DNA of 23,855 nt, from contig JAZUKF010000024.1 of NCBI GenBank assembly GCA_045643165.1, positions 1 to 23,855 on the forward strand. The letters run 5' to 3'. Origin of the DNA: SIG575 sp045643165. Its GTDB lineage: Bacteria; Bacillota; Clostridia; Oscillospirales; Acutalibacteraceae. The notes below the pieces were generated by a model. That model was not told where the DNA came from and did not search any database. It was given only the letters and a program-made list of their open reading frames with translations. Positions 7,869 to 15,898 of the stretch are shown here, piece by piece (position 1 is the first letter of the stretch; every line of letters begins with the position of its first letter). A program made the translations under genes and the position numbers.

Positions 7869-9449
7869 TTGAAAATATTAACGTCATATCAAATGGGAAT
7901 TGCGGAGTCAGCCGCCGTTACTGACGGAACGGATTATTCAAGGCTTATGGAAAACGCAGGTTCAGCCTGTGCAAAAGCCATAAGGGATGAATATAATCTT
8001 AATGAAAATAACAGAAAAAAAGTTACGGTAATTTGCGGCAGAGGCAATAACGGTGGGGACGGTTACGTTGTTGCAAGAAAACTGTTTGAGGCGGGTTGCC
8101 GTGTTGCGATAGTTGTTATCGGCGGTATGCCCACTACCGATCAGGCAAAGGAAATGTTTGAACGTGTGGAAAAAATGCCTATAAATATGGCTTTGTTTGA
8201 TGCTAACAAAAAGACCGCTCTTGAAGCAATTATGAATACCGATATAATAGTTGAAGCCGTTTTCGGTATCGGTTTGCAAAGAGAGGTAACCGGATTATAC
8301 GAAGAATTATTCAGATGTATAAACAGTTCACCTGCACAAATTGTCAGCATTGATGTTCCGGGCGGTGTAGAAACCGATTCGGGAAAAATTATGGGTTATT
8401 CAGTAAAGGCTGATTTTACTGTTGCAATCTGTTGTGCAAAGCCATGCCATATTTATTCTCCTGGAAAAGAATTGTGCGGTAAAATCAAGGTTGTCAATAT
8501 CGGAATTACCGATGATGAAATAAATTCAATCGGTGCGGGATATTGTAATTCCGTTGATTTTGATGATATAGCGAATAAAATTATTCCTAGAAAATTTGAT
8601 GCCAATAAGGGAAATTTCGGTCATGTACTGTCTGTTTGCGGCAGCAGAAATATGCCCGGTGCGGCAGTGTTTGCAGGTAAAGGTGCGGTATTGACAGGAG
8701 CGGGGCTTGTAACATGTGCTTTTCCGAAAAGTGCATATCCTGCCGTTGCATCAAAATTGACTTGTCCGCTGATGTTACCATTGAAGGAAAATGAAGAAGG
8801 AACATTGTCATCCGAATGTATAGATGATATTCTTGAAAAGGCTGAAAAATGCAATGTGATATTGATTGGATGCGGTCTGGGTAAGAATATTGATACCGCA
8901 AAGGTTCTTGTTGAAGTTATAAGAAATGCAAAAGTACCGGTGATAATAGATGCGGACGGAATAAATATAATTTCCTCGAATATAAATGTATTGAAAGCCG
9001 CAAATGTGCCAATCATATTAACGCCTCATCCGGGTGAAATGAGCAGATTGACAGGCAAATCAATATCGCAAATTCAATCCGACCGTATTCAGACGGCGGT
9101 AAAATTTGCCGAGGAAAATAATGTAACACTTGTCCTCAAAGGAGCAAACACCGTAATAGCCCTACCGAATGAGGAAACGGCATACGTTAATACTACGGGA
9201 AATCCGGGTATGGCGAAGGGCGGAAGCGGAGACCTGCTTGCAGGTATGATTGCCGGATTTACAGCCTCGGGAATGAGCGTTGCGGATGCAACATTGAGCG
9301 GAGTCTATGTTCACGGAATGGCGGGTGACATAGCCGCTGAAAAGAAGTCCCAAATTGCCATGACACCTTCGGATGTGGCAGATTGTTTGCCTTTTGCGCT
9401 TTCGACTTTGGAAAAGAGCAAAATAATGCTCTTGAAGTTGGGGGTTTAA
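7869..9449 (+). CDS. nnr: Bifunctional NAD(P)H-hydrate epimerase / ADP-dependent NAD(P)H-hydrate dehydratase
   Basis: A metabolite-repair enzyme. The N-terminal YjeF_N domain epimerises R- to S-NAD(P)HX, and the C-terminal ribokinase-like domain dehydrates S-NAD(P)HX back to NAD(P)H using ADP. The 526-aa length fits the fused Nnr form. Visible marks: GRGNNGGDG at ~57-65 and IDVPGGVETDSG in the epimerase; NFGHVLSVCGS near 250; LTPHPGEM with His387; and NPGMAKGGSGDLLAGM with Asp455, the family's catalytic aspartate position, in the dehydratase. The start is TTG 7869 behind AGAGGT (7857-7862), 6 nt away; no suitable ATG or GTG fits the conserved N-terminus. The order nnr then LolA-like lipoprotein matches the acpS/nnr-ydcC(gerS)-alr neighbourhood of other Firmicutes, but acpS and alr are absent here. 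Confidence 0.95.
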   Translation: MKILTSYQMGIAESAAVTDGTDYSRLMENAGSACAKAIRDEYNLNENNRKKVTVICGRGNNGGDGYVVARKLFEAGCRVAIVVIGGMPTTDQAKEMFERVEKMPINMALFDANKKTALEAIMNTDIIVEAVFGIGLQREVTGLYEELFRCINSSPAQIVSIDVPGGVETDSGKIMGYSVKADFTVAICCAKPCHIYSPGKELCGKIKVVNIGITDDEINSIGAGYCNSVDFDDIANKIIPRKFDANKGNFGHVLSVCGSRNMPGAAVFAGKGAVLTGAGLVTCAFPKSAYPAVASKLTCPLMLPLKENEEGTLSSECIDDILEKAEKCNVILIGCGLGKNIDTAKVLVEVIRNAKVPVIIDADGINIISSNINVLKAANVPIILTPHPGEMSRLTGKSISQIQSDRIQTAVKFAEENNVTLVLKGANTVIALPNEETAYVNTTGNPGMAKGGSGDLLAGMIAGFTASGMSVADATLSGVYVHGMAGDIAAEKKSQIAMTPSDVADCLPFALSTLEKSKIMLLKLGV

Positions 9450-9451
9450 TA

Positions 9452-9943
9452 TTGAAAAAAGGATTATACATCACGTTGTTTTTATTGTTGTTTTTGACTT
9501 CCTGCGGAGCAAAGACGAAACAACTGTTGTATAATCCTTATTTTTTTGCTGATGCGAAATTTGTATATGACGGTTATGCCGTCAGCGGAAAAATTATAAA
9601 TGACAAAAACGGAAATTTTACATTTGAAATAAAAAAACCGGATAACTTATCGGGAATAAAGGTTATTCTTTCAAAGGGTGAATGTGTTGTTAAATCTGGA
9701 GAGGTAAAAACGGAATTAACAGTTATTGATGATTCAATGATAGGAAAAATAAAAGAGGTATATGAATGTGTATTAAGTAAAAGTACATTTGAAACGGTAA
9801 AAAGCGAAACGGAAAACAGTATTGTATGTTGTGAAAAAAATACGGAAATTGAGTTGGACAAAAACAGCGGTCTGCCCTTATCCGTAAAAATCGGGAATAA
9901 AAAATTTGAAGGAGTTTTTTATAATCCCGAAAAAATCAATTAG
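9452..9943 (+). CDS. Small lipoprotein, possibly LolA-like (GerS/YdcC position)
   Basis: A predicted 163-aa exported lipoprotein. From TTG 9452 the protein has a short basic n-region (two Lys), a Leu/Phe-rich core and lipobox LTSC with Cys18, so it should be lipidated and anchored outside the membrane. The mature part is rich in beta-strand patterns with charged turns (FTFEIKKPDNLSG, IELDKNSGLPLSV), which resembles the LolA-like fold of B. subtilis YdcC and C. difficile GerS. That fold call rests on pattern and gene order, not alignment. The TTG lies 2 nt after the nnr stop with a GGGGGT run 6 nt upstream, so translation is probably coupled. An upstream TTG-less ATG at 9383 is in frame, but it lies deep inside nnr and would bury the signal peptide. 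The next gene's SD overlaps this stop codon. Confidence 0.8.
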   Translation: MKKGLYITLFLLLFLTSCGAKTKQLLYNPYFFADAKFVYDGYAVSGKIINDKNGNFTFEIKKPDNLSGIKVILSKGECVVKSGEVKTELTVIDDSMIGKIKEVYECVLSKSTFETVKSETENSIVCCEKNTEIELDKNSGLPLSVKIGNKKFEGVFYNPEKIN

Positions 9944-9954
9944 GAGGTGGCATT

Positions 9955-10482
9955 TTGCCCAGTGTATATTTAAGCCCGTCAACGCAGGAATTTAATACAT
10001 ATTTTTCCGGAGGCAGTGAAGAGTATTATATGAATCTTCTTGCGGATTATGTTGAAGATTATTTAATCGAAAAGGGGATAGATGTTGTCAGAAATGACAG
10101 GAATAAACCGTTGGCAGATGCGATAAATGAGTCAAACAGCGGAAATTATGATTTGCATCTTGCACTTCATTCAAATTCATCTCCGCCTGAATTCGGAGGA
10201 AGACTTCAAGGACCTGATATTTATTATTATCCCGGTTCAGAGAAAGGGAAAATGTTTGCGGATATACTTGAAAAAAATATTAAAACAATTTATCCTAACT
10301 CACGCCTTGTAAACACTTTACCATCCACGGAACTTGGTGAAATTAGACTTACAAAAGCCCCCGCCGTACTCATTGAAACAGCGTATCACGATAACCCTGC
10401 CGATGAAGCCTGGATAAAAAATAATCTCCCCCTGATAGGAAAAGTAATAGCCGATTCCGTGGAGGAGTATTTGAATATGTAA
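9955..10482 (+). CDS. N-acetylmuramoyl-L-alanine amidase (Amidase_3 type), leaderless
   Basis: A 175-aa predicted peptidoglycan amidase that cleaves the MurNAc-L-Ala bond. Amidase_3 marks are DLHLALHSNS (zinc-ligand His and flanking strand), EEYYMNLLADYVEDYL (candidate zinc-ligand Glu) and the catalytic-type Glu in VLIETAYHDN. The N-terminus reads VYLSPSTQE, where the classical family has DxGHGG, so the first zinc His is absent. I recall this LSPS-type variant in other Clostridia. There is no signal peptide, membrane segment or SPOR/SH3 domain, so how it reaches the wall is unclear. Translation starts at TTG 9955 behind a very strong SD, AGGAGGTGG (9942-9950), that overlaps the lipoprotein's TAG stop. 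The tight link suggests the two proteins act together. A terminator follows at 10522. Confidence 0.87.
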   Translation: MPSVYLSPSTQEFNTYFSGGSEEYYMNLLADYVEDYLIEKGIDVVRNDRNKPLADAINESNSGNYDLHLALHSNSSPPEFGGRLQGPDIYYYPGSEKGKMFADILEKNIKTIYPNSRLVNTLPSTELGEIRLTKAPAVLIETAYHDNPADEAWIKNNLPLIGKVIADSVEEYLNM

Positions 10483-10521
10483 CAAATATTCTGTCATAAT
10501 TTTATTTTAATAAAGTGATGC

Positions 10522-10564
10522 AAAAAACCTCCCTGTATTTTCAAAAAAGGGAGGCTTATTTTTT
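10522..10564. terminator. Bidirectional intrinsic terminator (amidase / prs)
   Basis: CCTCCCT (10528-10534) pairs perfectly with AGGGAGG (10548-10554) around a 13-nt loop. On the plus strand CTTATTTTTT follows; on the minus strand the A6 run at 10522-10527 gives U6. It sits between the stops of the convergent amidase gene and prs and should terminate both. Confidence 0.88.
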
Positions 10565-10573
10565 ACACTTTAT

Positions 10574-11776
10574 TCAATTATTTTTTCCCGTATGATTAGG
10601 AACATCAAATCCTTTTGAGGTAAGGAGTTTATAAATTTTATCTGCCGGATTAAGAAGTTTGCTGACAGACATATCATGATTGAGAGTGTCAATTATGTAT
10701 GAAATATATTTTGAAAGGTCAACCTCAACATACCATTCTCTTGATTTCAATTCGGGAGTTCTGTAAATCGTATTAGTTGTGAATATTTTGTTGAAAAGAC
10801 CTTCCTTATACGCTTTATCAAAGGCATCAAGTCCTTCACAGAAAAGGCCGAAGCTTGTACAGATGAAAATTCTGTTGGCTTTAAGACCTTTAAGTTTTTT
10901 TGCAACTTCAATCATTGATTCGCCGGAGGAAATCATATCGTCAACAATAATTACATCTTTGCCTTCAACATTATCACCGAGAAATTCATGTGCAATAATC
11001 GGGTTTCTGCCGTTTACGACTTTTGAATAATCTCTGCGTTTATAAAACATACCCAGTTCAACACCGAGAACGGTGGAATAGTAAATGCATCGGGACATTC
11101 CGCCTTCATCGGGAGAGATTATCATAAGATGATCCTTATCGCATTTAAAATCGGGAACGTTTTTAACAAGAGCCTTTATCATCTGATACGCAGGCTGAAT
11201 ATTTTCAAATCCGTGGAGGGGAATTGCATTCTGAACTCTTGCATCGTGGGCATCAAATGTGATTATATTATCAACACCCATTCCGTTGCAAAGTTCCTGT
11301 AAAGCGATTGCACAGTCGAGAGATTCTCTTGAAGAACGCTTATGCTGTCTGCCTTCATAAAGCATTGGCATAATAACCGTAATTCTTCTTGCTTTTCCCT
11401 CAATGGCACTGATAGCTCTTTTCAGGTTTGCGTAATGTTCATCGGGACTCATGGGGATATTTCTGCCGTACATTTTATATTCAACTCCGTAGTTGAACAT
11501 ATCACATACGATAAAAATGTCAAATCCTCTGACCGTTTCCGAAAGAGTTGCTTTTCCTTCACCTGAACCGAAACGGGGGAAAGTGAGATTCATTATATAT
11601 GTATCTCTCTGATATCCTGTGAAAGCGATGGTGGATTTATGTTCGCTTTCACGTTCCGTTCTCCATTTAACGATCCAGTTGTCAATTTTATTTGCGAGTT
11701 CTTCGCATCCGGGTAAGGCAACTATTCCCAACTGTCCCACAGGTATTGATGTAAAATCTTCATTTAAGTCCGGCAT
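10574..11776 (-). CDS. prs: Ribose-phosphate pyrophosphokinase (PRPP synthetase), long clostridial form
   Basis: Makes PRPP from ribose-5-phosphate and ATP for purine, pyrimidine, NAD, His and Trp synthesis. At 400 aa it is clearly longer than the usual ~315. FPRFGSGE (~66-73) aligns with the TRFSDGE region of B. subtilis Prs, implying an extra ~28 N-terminal residues. More residues are inserted before MPMLYEGRQHKR, which replaces the common PYYGYARQDRK. Other family marks are FDAHDARVQ, SPDEGGMSR, the flexible-loop basic segment YKRRDY, and the PRPP-binding loop VDDMISSGES with Asp279 and Asp280. I recall this long, diverged form from other Clostridia, so it is probably the main Prs and not a pseudo-enzyme. 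The ATG follows GTGGAGGAATT. The CDF gene ends 149 nt upstream; the gap is very AT-rich, with only a weak promoter-like TACAAT on the minus strand (11831-11826). Confidence 0.92.
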   Translation of the reverse strand: MPDLNEDFTSIPVGQLGIVALPGCEELANKIDNWIVKWRTERESEHKSTIAFTGYQRDTYIMNLTFPRFGSGEGKATLSETVRGFDIFIVCDMFNYGVEYKMYGRNIPMSPDEHYANLKRAISAIEGKARRITVIMPMLYEGRQHKRSSRESLDCAIALQELCNGMGVDNIITFDAHDARVQNAIPLHGFENIQPAYQMIKALVKNVPDFKCDKDHLMIISPDEGGMSRCIYYSTVLGVELGMFYKRRDYSKVVNGRNPIIAHEFLGDNVEGKDVIIVDDMISSGESMIEVAKKLKGLKANRIFICTSFGLFCEGLDAFDKAYKEGLFNKIFTTNTIYRTPELKSREWYVEVDLSKYISYIIDTLNHDMSVSKLLNPADKIYKLLTSKGFDVPNHTGKNN

Positions 11777-11925
11777 TTTTGTAATTCCTCCACATTTAGT
11801 ATTTTGAATTTTTACTTGTACATATATTGTACTATTCTTTATTTAATTTGAAAAGAGCAAATTAAAAATTTGTCGAAAAAAAAGTTAAAGAAAAATTAAA
11901 ACTTTTTGTACAAAACCACAAAATT

Positions 11926-13101
11926 TTAAATTCTTCCCACATAATCACGGTCCACGGTGATGACACATTTACTGTTTAAGTCTTTTTCTCTGATTTTTTG
12001 ACTGATAACATCAACCACTTCGTTTTCGGTGATTTTTAATGAGAAAGGTAATACAACGTCAAATATATAAATCGTATGACTTGGTGCGGTAACAATTCTG
12101 AAATCGTGCATATCAATCAAGGGACTTATATTTTTAATAACTTCTTTCGCTATTTCTTTTTTTGAATTGACAACTTCATTATCCGTTTCAACAGGATCTG
12201 TATGTGCTACGATTTCAACTCCGTATTCTTTTTTTAATTTGATTTCAATATCATCCATTATCTCATGGATTTCAAGAACATTTCCGTCAGCAGGCACTTC
12301 AACGTGAACACTTCCGAAAATTCTTGTTGAACCGTAATTGTGAATAATCAAATCATGAACACCTAAAACCATATCATATTCCGTAATGGCATTTTTTATA
12401 TTATTCACAAGTTCCGGTTCGGGGGGCAGACCGATCAAAGGGTCAATGGTTTCTTTGACGATTTTAATCCCGGCAATAATAATGATTACGGCTACGATAC
12501 AACCTAAATAAGCATCAATATTGATACCGAAATAATGTGCAAGGAGCATTGAAATAATTGTAACCAAAGTTGCCGCACAGTCGCTGATACTGTCCGCAAC
12601 AACCGCACTTAATGAGGCTGAATTTATCTTTTTACCGATTTTCCTGTTAAAATATGCAAGCCATATTTTTCCCAAAATAGAAAGAGTCAGAGCGATTATT
12701 GCCCAAATGCTGAAAATGATTTCCGTAGGATTTATAATCCTTTCAACGGATGATTTTAATAATTCCACTCCGAAAATCAGAACGATGAAGGAAACTATCA
12801 ATCCGGAAATGTATTCAATTCTTCCGTGCCCGAAGGGGTGGTCATAATCCGCAGGTTTACCGGATAATTTAAAACCGATAAGCGATATCACGGATGAACC
12901 TGCATCGGAAAAGTTATTTACCGCATCAGCCGTTACGGAAATACTTCCCGAAAAAGTACCTATTATCAGTTTAGCGGTTGCAAGCAATGCGTTTAAAACT
13001 ATTCCCACATATCCGCTTAATGTTCCGTAACTTTTCCTTACTTCTTTGTTTTTTATATTGTCTTTATCTTTAATAAAAAGTTTGAAAAGTAATTCAGACA
13101 T
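11926..13101 (-). CDS. Cation diffusion facilitator transporter, Mn-type metal site
   Basis: A 391-aa CDF-family metal/proton antiporter: about six transmembrane segments (residues ~28-235) followed by a cytoplasmic ferredoxin-like domain with an extended C-terminus. Family marks are SVTADAVNNFSDAGSS in TM2 and DHPFGHGRIEY in the loop. The metal-site pairs are Asn62-xxx-Asp66 in TM2 and Asp170-xxx-Asp174 in TM5. Zn/Fe exporters such as FieF have DxxxD and HxxxD, whereas NxxxD plus DxxxD is the pattern described for manganese CDFs, so Mn2+ export is the better guess. I chose ATG 13101 because GGCGG lies 8 nt upstream and the residues that follow resemble related N-termini. A longer reading to 13164 would run through the predicted promoter -10. 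It is transcribed divergently from alaS, 145 bp between starts. Confidence 0.9.
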   Translation of the reverse strand: MSELLFKLFIKDKDNIKNKEVRKSYGTLSGYVGIVLNALLATAKLIIGTFSGSISVTADAVNNFSDAGSSVISLIGFKLSGKPADYDHPFGHGRIEYISGLIVSFIVLIFGVELLKSSVERIINPTEIIFSIWAIIALTLSILGKIWLAYFNRKIGKKINSASLSAVVADSISDCAATLVTIISMLLAHYFGINIDAYLGCIVAVIIIIAGIKIVKETIDPLIGLPPEPELVNNIKNAITEYDMVLGVHDLIIHNYGSTRIFGSVHVEVPADGNVLEIHEIMDDIEIKLKKEYGVEIVAHTDPVETDNEVVNSKKEIAKEVIKNISPLIDMHDFRIVTAPSHTIYIFDVVLPFSLKITENEVVDVISQKIREKDLNSKCVITVDRDYVGRI

Positions 13102-13135
13102 CAGATTTTCCGCCTTTACATAGTTTTTTATATAT

Positions 13136-13164
13136 ATTGTACTCCAACTTTCAAAAAGATACAA
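13136..13164 (-). promoter_or_regulatory. Candidate promoter of the CDF gene
   Basis: On the minus strand a TTGTAT-like -35 (13164-13159) and a TACAAT -10 (13141-13136) are 17 nt apart. The implied start near 13129 leaves a short leader holding the SD GGCGG and ATG 13101. The -10 is good and the -35 weak, so this is tentative; it lies next to the divergent alaS promoter. Confidence 0.45.
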
Positions 13165-13172
13165 GTATTTTC

Positions 13173-13201
13173 TTGACTTAGTTTTAAGTATGGTATATAA
13201 T
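13173..13201 (+). promoter_or_regulatory. Predicted sigma-A promoter of the alaS-ispF operon
   Basis: A near-consensus -35 TTGACT (13173-13178) and a perfect -10 TATAAT (13196-13201) have the ideal 17-nt spacing. Transcription should begin near 13208, leaving ~40 nt of leader with the SD AAGGGGAT before ATG 13247. The leader is too short for a T-box, so aminoacylation-responsive control by that mechanism is unlikely. Confidence 0.85.
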
Positions 13202-13246
13202 TACATTATTATTATGATTTTACTTATTAAAAGGGGATTTATATCA

Positions 13247-15886
13247 ATGAAATGGACAGGCCTTAACGAATTGAGAGAAAAATACTTGACTTTCTTTGAA
13301 GGAAAAGGTCATCTTCGCTTACCTTCTTTTTCATTAGTACCTGACGGAGATAAAAGTTTGCTTTTGATAAATTCCGGTATGGCACCGATGAAAAAATATT
13401 TCACGGGTGAGGTTACTCCTCCCAGAAACCGTGTTACAACTTGCCAGAAATGTATTCGTACTCCGGATATTGAACGTGTCGGAAAAACCGCACGTCACGG
13501 AACATATTTTGAAATGCTGGGAAATTTCTCTTTCGGAGATTATTTCAAAAATGAGGCTACCGCATGGGCATGGGAATTTTTCACAAAGGTTCTTGAAATG
13601 CCGGAGGATAAGCTTTATTGCAGTATTTATGAAGACGATGATGAAGCCTTTGAAATCTGGACGAAAAAAGTCGGAGTTGATCCGAGCCATATCAAAAGAT
13701 TAGGTAAAGAAGATAACTTCTGGGAGCACGGTGCAGGTCCCTGCGGTCCCTGTTCGGAGATTTATTTTGACCGTGGTGAAAAATACGGTTGCGGTTCACC
13801 CGATTGCGGTGTAGGTTGCGATTGCGACAGATTTACAGAGGTTTGGAATCTTGTTTTCACTCAATTTTCCAATGACGGAAACGGTAATTATTCTAAACTT
13901 GAACATTGTAATATTGATACCGGTATGGGACTTGAAAGACTTGCCTGTGTTATGCAGGGTGTTGATAATCTTTTCGAGGTTGATACCGTTCAGAATATTA
14001 TGAAGCATGTTATGAAAATTGCCGGTATTAACTATCATGAAGATGAAAGTTCCGACGTTTCATTAAGAGTTATCACCGACCATATCCGTTCAACTACATT
14101 TATGATCGGAGACGGCGTAATGCCTTCCAATGAGGGTAAGGGTTACGTTTTACGCAGATTGTTAAGACGTGCCGCAAGACACGGAAAACTTATCGGCATT
14201 AACCGTCCTTTCCTTTCCGAGGTTTGCGATACCGTAATTAACGAAAACCTTACCGCGTATCCCAATCTTGCCGAGAAGCGTGAGTTTATAACGAAGATTA
14301 TCAGGATTGAGGAAGAAAATTTTGATAAAACCATTGATTCGGGAATTCAACTTCTTTCCGATATGATTGAATCATCCTCTTCAAAGGTATTAAGCGGTGA
14401 AGATGCATTTAAACTTTCCGATACATACGGATTTCCCATTGACCTTACAAAGGAAATACTTGAGGAAAAGGGAATGACCGTTGATGAGGACGAGTTTAAC
14501 CGCCTTGTTCAGGAACAGAGAAAGCGTTCACGTGATGCCCGTAAGGATGCCGGTGCCGAAGCGTGGAAAGACAGCGGTGTTGTTACAAAAGATATAGAAA
14601 AAACTGATTTTTGCGGATATGAACTTTTTGAAAATGATGCTGAAATCGTTGCATTGATTTCAAATGGTGAACGTAAAGATTTTATCGAAAACGGTGAAGA
14701 TGCAATTCTTGTACTTGACAGAACTTCCTTCTATGCCGAAAGCGGCGGACAGGTTGGCGATATCGGTACGGTTTCTGTCGGAGATACTGTTTTTGAAGTC
14801 GTTAATACTACCAAAACTCATGACGGAGTTTTCCTTCATTCCGGTTCTGTTGTAAGCGGTGAAGGTCTTAAACTCGGTGATAAGGTACATGCTGAAGTTA
14901 ATAAAGAAATCAGACTTTCTACAATGAGAAACCATACTGCGGCACATCTTTTACAAGCCGCACTGAGAAAAGTTCTCGGTACACATGTTGAACAGGCAGG
15001 TCAGCTTGTTAACAGTTCTAATGTACGTTTCGACTTCTCACATTTCTCCGCTCTTACCGATGATGAAATCAAAGAGGTTGAAAGCATTGTAAATGAAGAA
15101 ATCCTTTCTGCCGCAGAAGTTACCATGAAAGAAATGAAAATCGAAGATGCCAAAAAACTTGGTGCTATGGCATTATTCGGTGAAAAATACGGTGATATAG
15201 TCCGTGTTGTGGATGCAGGCGGATATTCCACCGAACTTTGCGGCGGTACTCATGTTTCAAATACGGGTAATTTAGGACTTTTCAAGATTATCAGCGAGTC
15301 CTCCGTTGCGGCGGGAATAAGACGTATTGAAGCGGTTACCGGAACCGGCGTTATCGCTTATATTCAGAATAATAAGAATATGATTGATTCAACCGCAAAG
15401 GTGTTGAAAGTTGCAAATGTAAACGACCTTGAACACAGGGCTGAAAATATTGTTGCGGAAATTAAGGAGAAAGACAGAGAAATCGAAAGACTTTCCGCAT
15501 CTCTTTCCGCAATTAAAGCAAAGAGCCTTGTTGACGGTGCGGTTGATGTCAACGGAGTAAAACTTATTACTTCCGTTGTAAGTGATATGACTGTTGATGA
15601 AATCCGTTCAATGTGTGAAGCCGCTAAGGATACGGATGAAAACGCAGTTGTGGTTATTGCCGGCATCAATAATCAGAAGGGTAATATCAATTTTGCAGTT
15701 GCCTGTGCTTCCGGTGCGGTTAAACTGGGAGTAAAAGCAGGAGACGTTGTACGTGAAGTTGCGGCAGTTGCCGGCGGTTCGGGCGGAGGCCGTCCGGATT
15801 TTGCAATGGCAGGCGGTAAAGATATTTCGAAGGCAGATGCAGCAATATCTGCCGCAAAAGGCATAATTGAAAGCAAAATCAAATAA
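13247..15886 (+). CDS. alaS: Alanyl-tRNA synthetase
   Basis: Class II synthetase that charges tRNA-Ala and edits mis-activated Ser/Gly. The protein is 879 aa, typical for AlaRS. The N-terminus MKWTGLNELREKYLTFFEG matches the family start, then SGMAPMKKYFTG and RHGTYFEMLGNFSFGDYF (motif 2 region) and GVMPSNEGKGYVLRRLLRRA. The editing domain has HTAAHLLQ (His563, His567) and CGGTHVSNTG (Cys665, His669), the four zinc/editing residues. The C-terminal DHHA1-type C-Ala domain ends with AGGSGGGRPDFAMAGG. A Cys-rich stretch (CGSPDCGVGCDCD) lies in the aminoacylation domain. I start it at ATG 13247 with SD AAGGGGAT; the in-frame ATG at 13190 is inside the promoter spacer and cannot be on the transcript. 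It is the first gene of the operon. Confidence 0.98.
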   Translation: MKWTGLNELREKYLTFFEGKGHLRLPSFSLVPDGDKSLLLINSGMAPMKKYFTGEVTPPRNRVTTCQKCIRTPDIERVGKTARHGTYFEMLGNFSFGDYFKNEATAWAWEFFTKVLEMPEDKLYCSIYEDDDEAFEIWTKKVGVDPSHIKRLGKEDNFWEHGAGPCGPCSEIYFDRGEKYGCGSPDCGVGCDCDRFTEVWNLVFTQFSNDGNGNYSKLEHCNIDTGMGLERLACVMQGVDNLFEVDTVQNIMKHVMKIAGINYHEDESSDVSLRVITDHIRSTTFMIGDGVMPSNEGKGYVLRRLLRRAARHGKLIGINRPFLSEVCDTVINENLTAYPNLAEKREFITKIIRIEEENFDKTIDSGIQLLSDMIESSSSKVLSGEDAFKLSDTYGFPIDLTKEILEEKGMTVDEDEFNRLVQEQRKRSRDARKDAGAEAWKDSGVVTKDIEKTDFCGYELFENDAEIVALISNGERKDFIENGEDAILVLDRTSFYAESGGQVGDIGTVSVGDTVFEVVNTTKTHDGVFLHSGSVVSGEGLKLGDKVHAEVNKEIRLSTMRNHTAAHLLQAALRKVLGTHVEQAGQLVNSSNVRFDFSHFSALTDDEIKEVESIVNEEILSAAEVTMKEMKIEDAKKLGAMALFGEKYGDIVRVVDAGGYSTELCGGTHVSNTGNLGLFKIISESSVAAGIRRIEAVTGTGVIAYIQNNKNMIDSTAKVLKVANVNDLEHRAENIVAEIKEKDREIERLSASLSAIKAKSLVDGAVDVNGVKLITSVVSDMTVDEIRSMCEAAKDTDENAVVVIAGINNQKGNINFAVACASGAVKLGVKAGDVVREVAAVAGGSGGGRPDFAMAGGKDISKADAAISAAKGIIESKIK

Positions 15887-15898
15887 GGAGGTTTATTT

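Noticed and set aside
11858..11872. CAAATT-AAA-AATTTG palindrome between the CDF gene and prs
   Set aside because: Six AT-rich pairs with a 3-nt loop and no clear T-run; it is too weak to call as a terminator or operator in such AT-rich sequence.
13102..13164. N-terminal extension of the CDF gene to an upstream ATG
   Set aside because: It runs through a TACAAT -10 element and lacks an SD; ATG 13101 has GGCGG at the right distance.
13190..13246. N-terminal extension of alaS
   Set aside because: It falls within promoter hexamer spacing and the untranscribed region, and it is not family-like.
13202..13246. T-box riboswitch before alaS
   Set aside because: The leader is only ~40 nt and has no T-box sequence, specifier loop or terminator.
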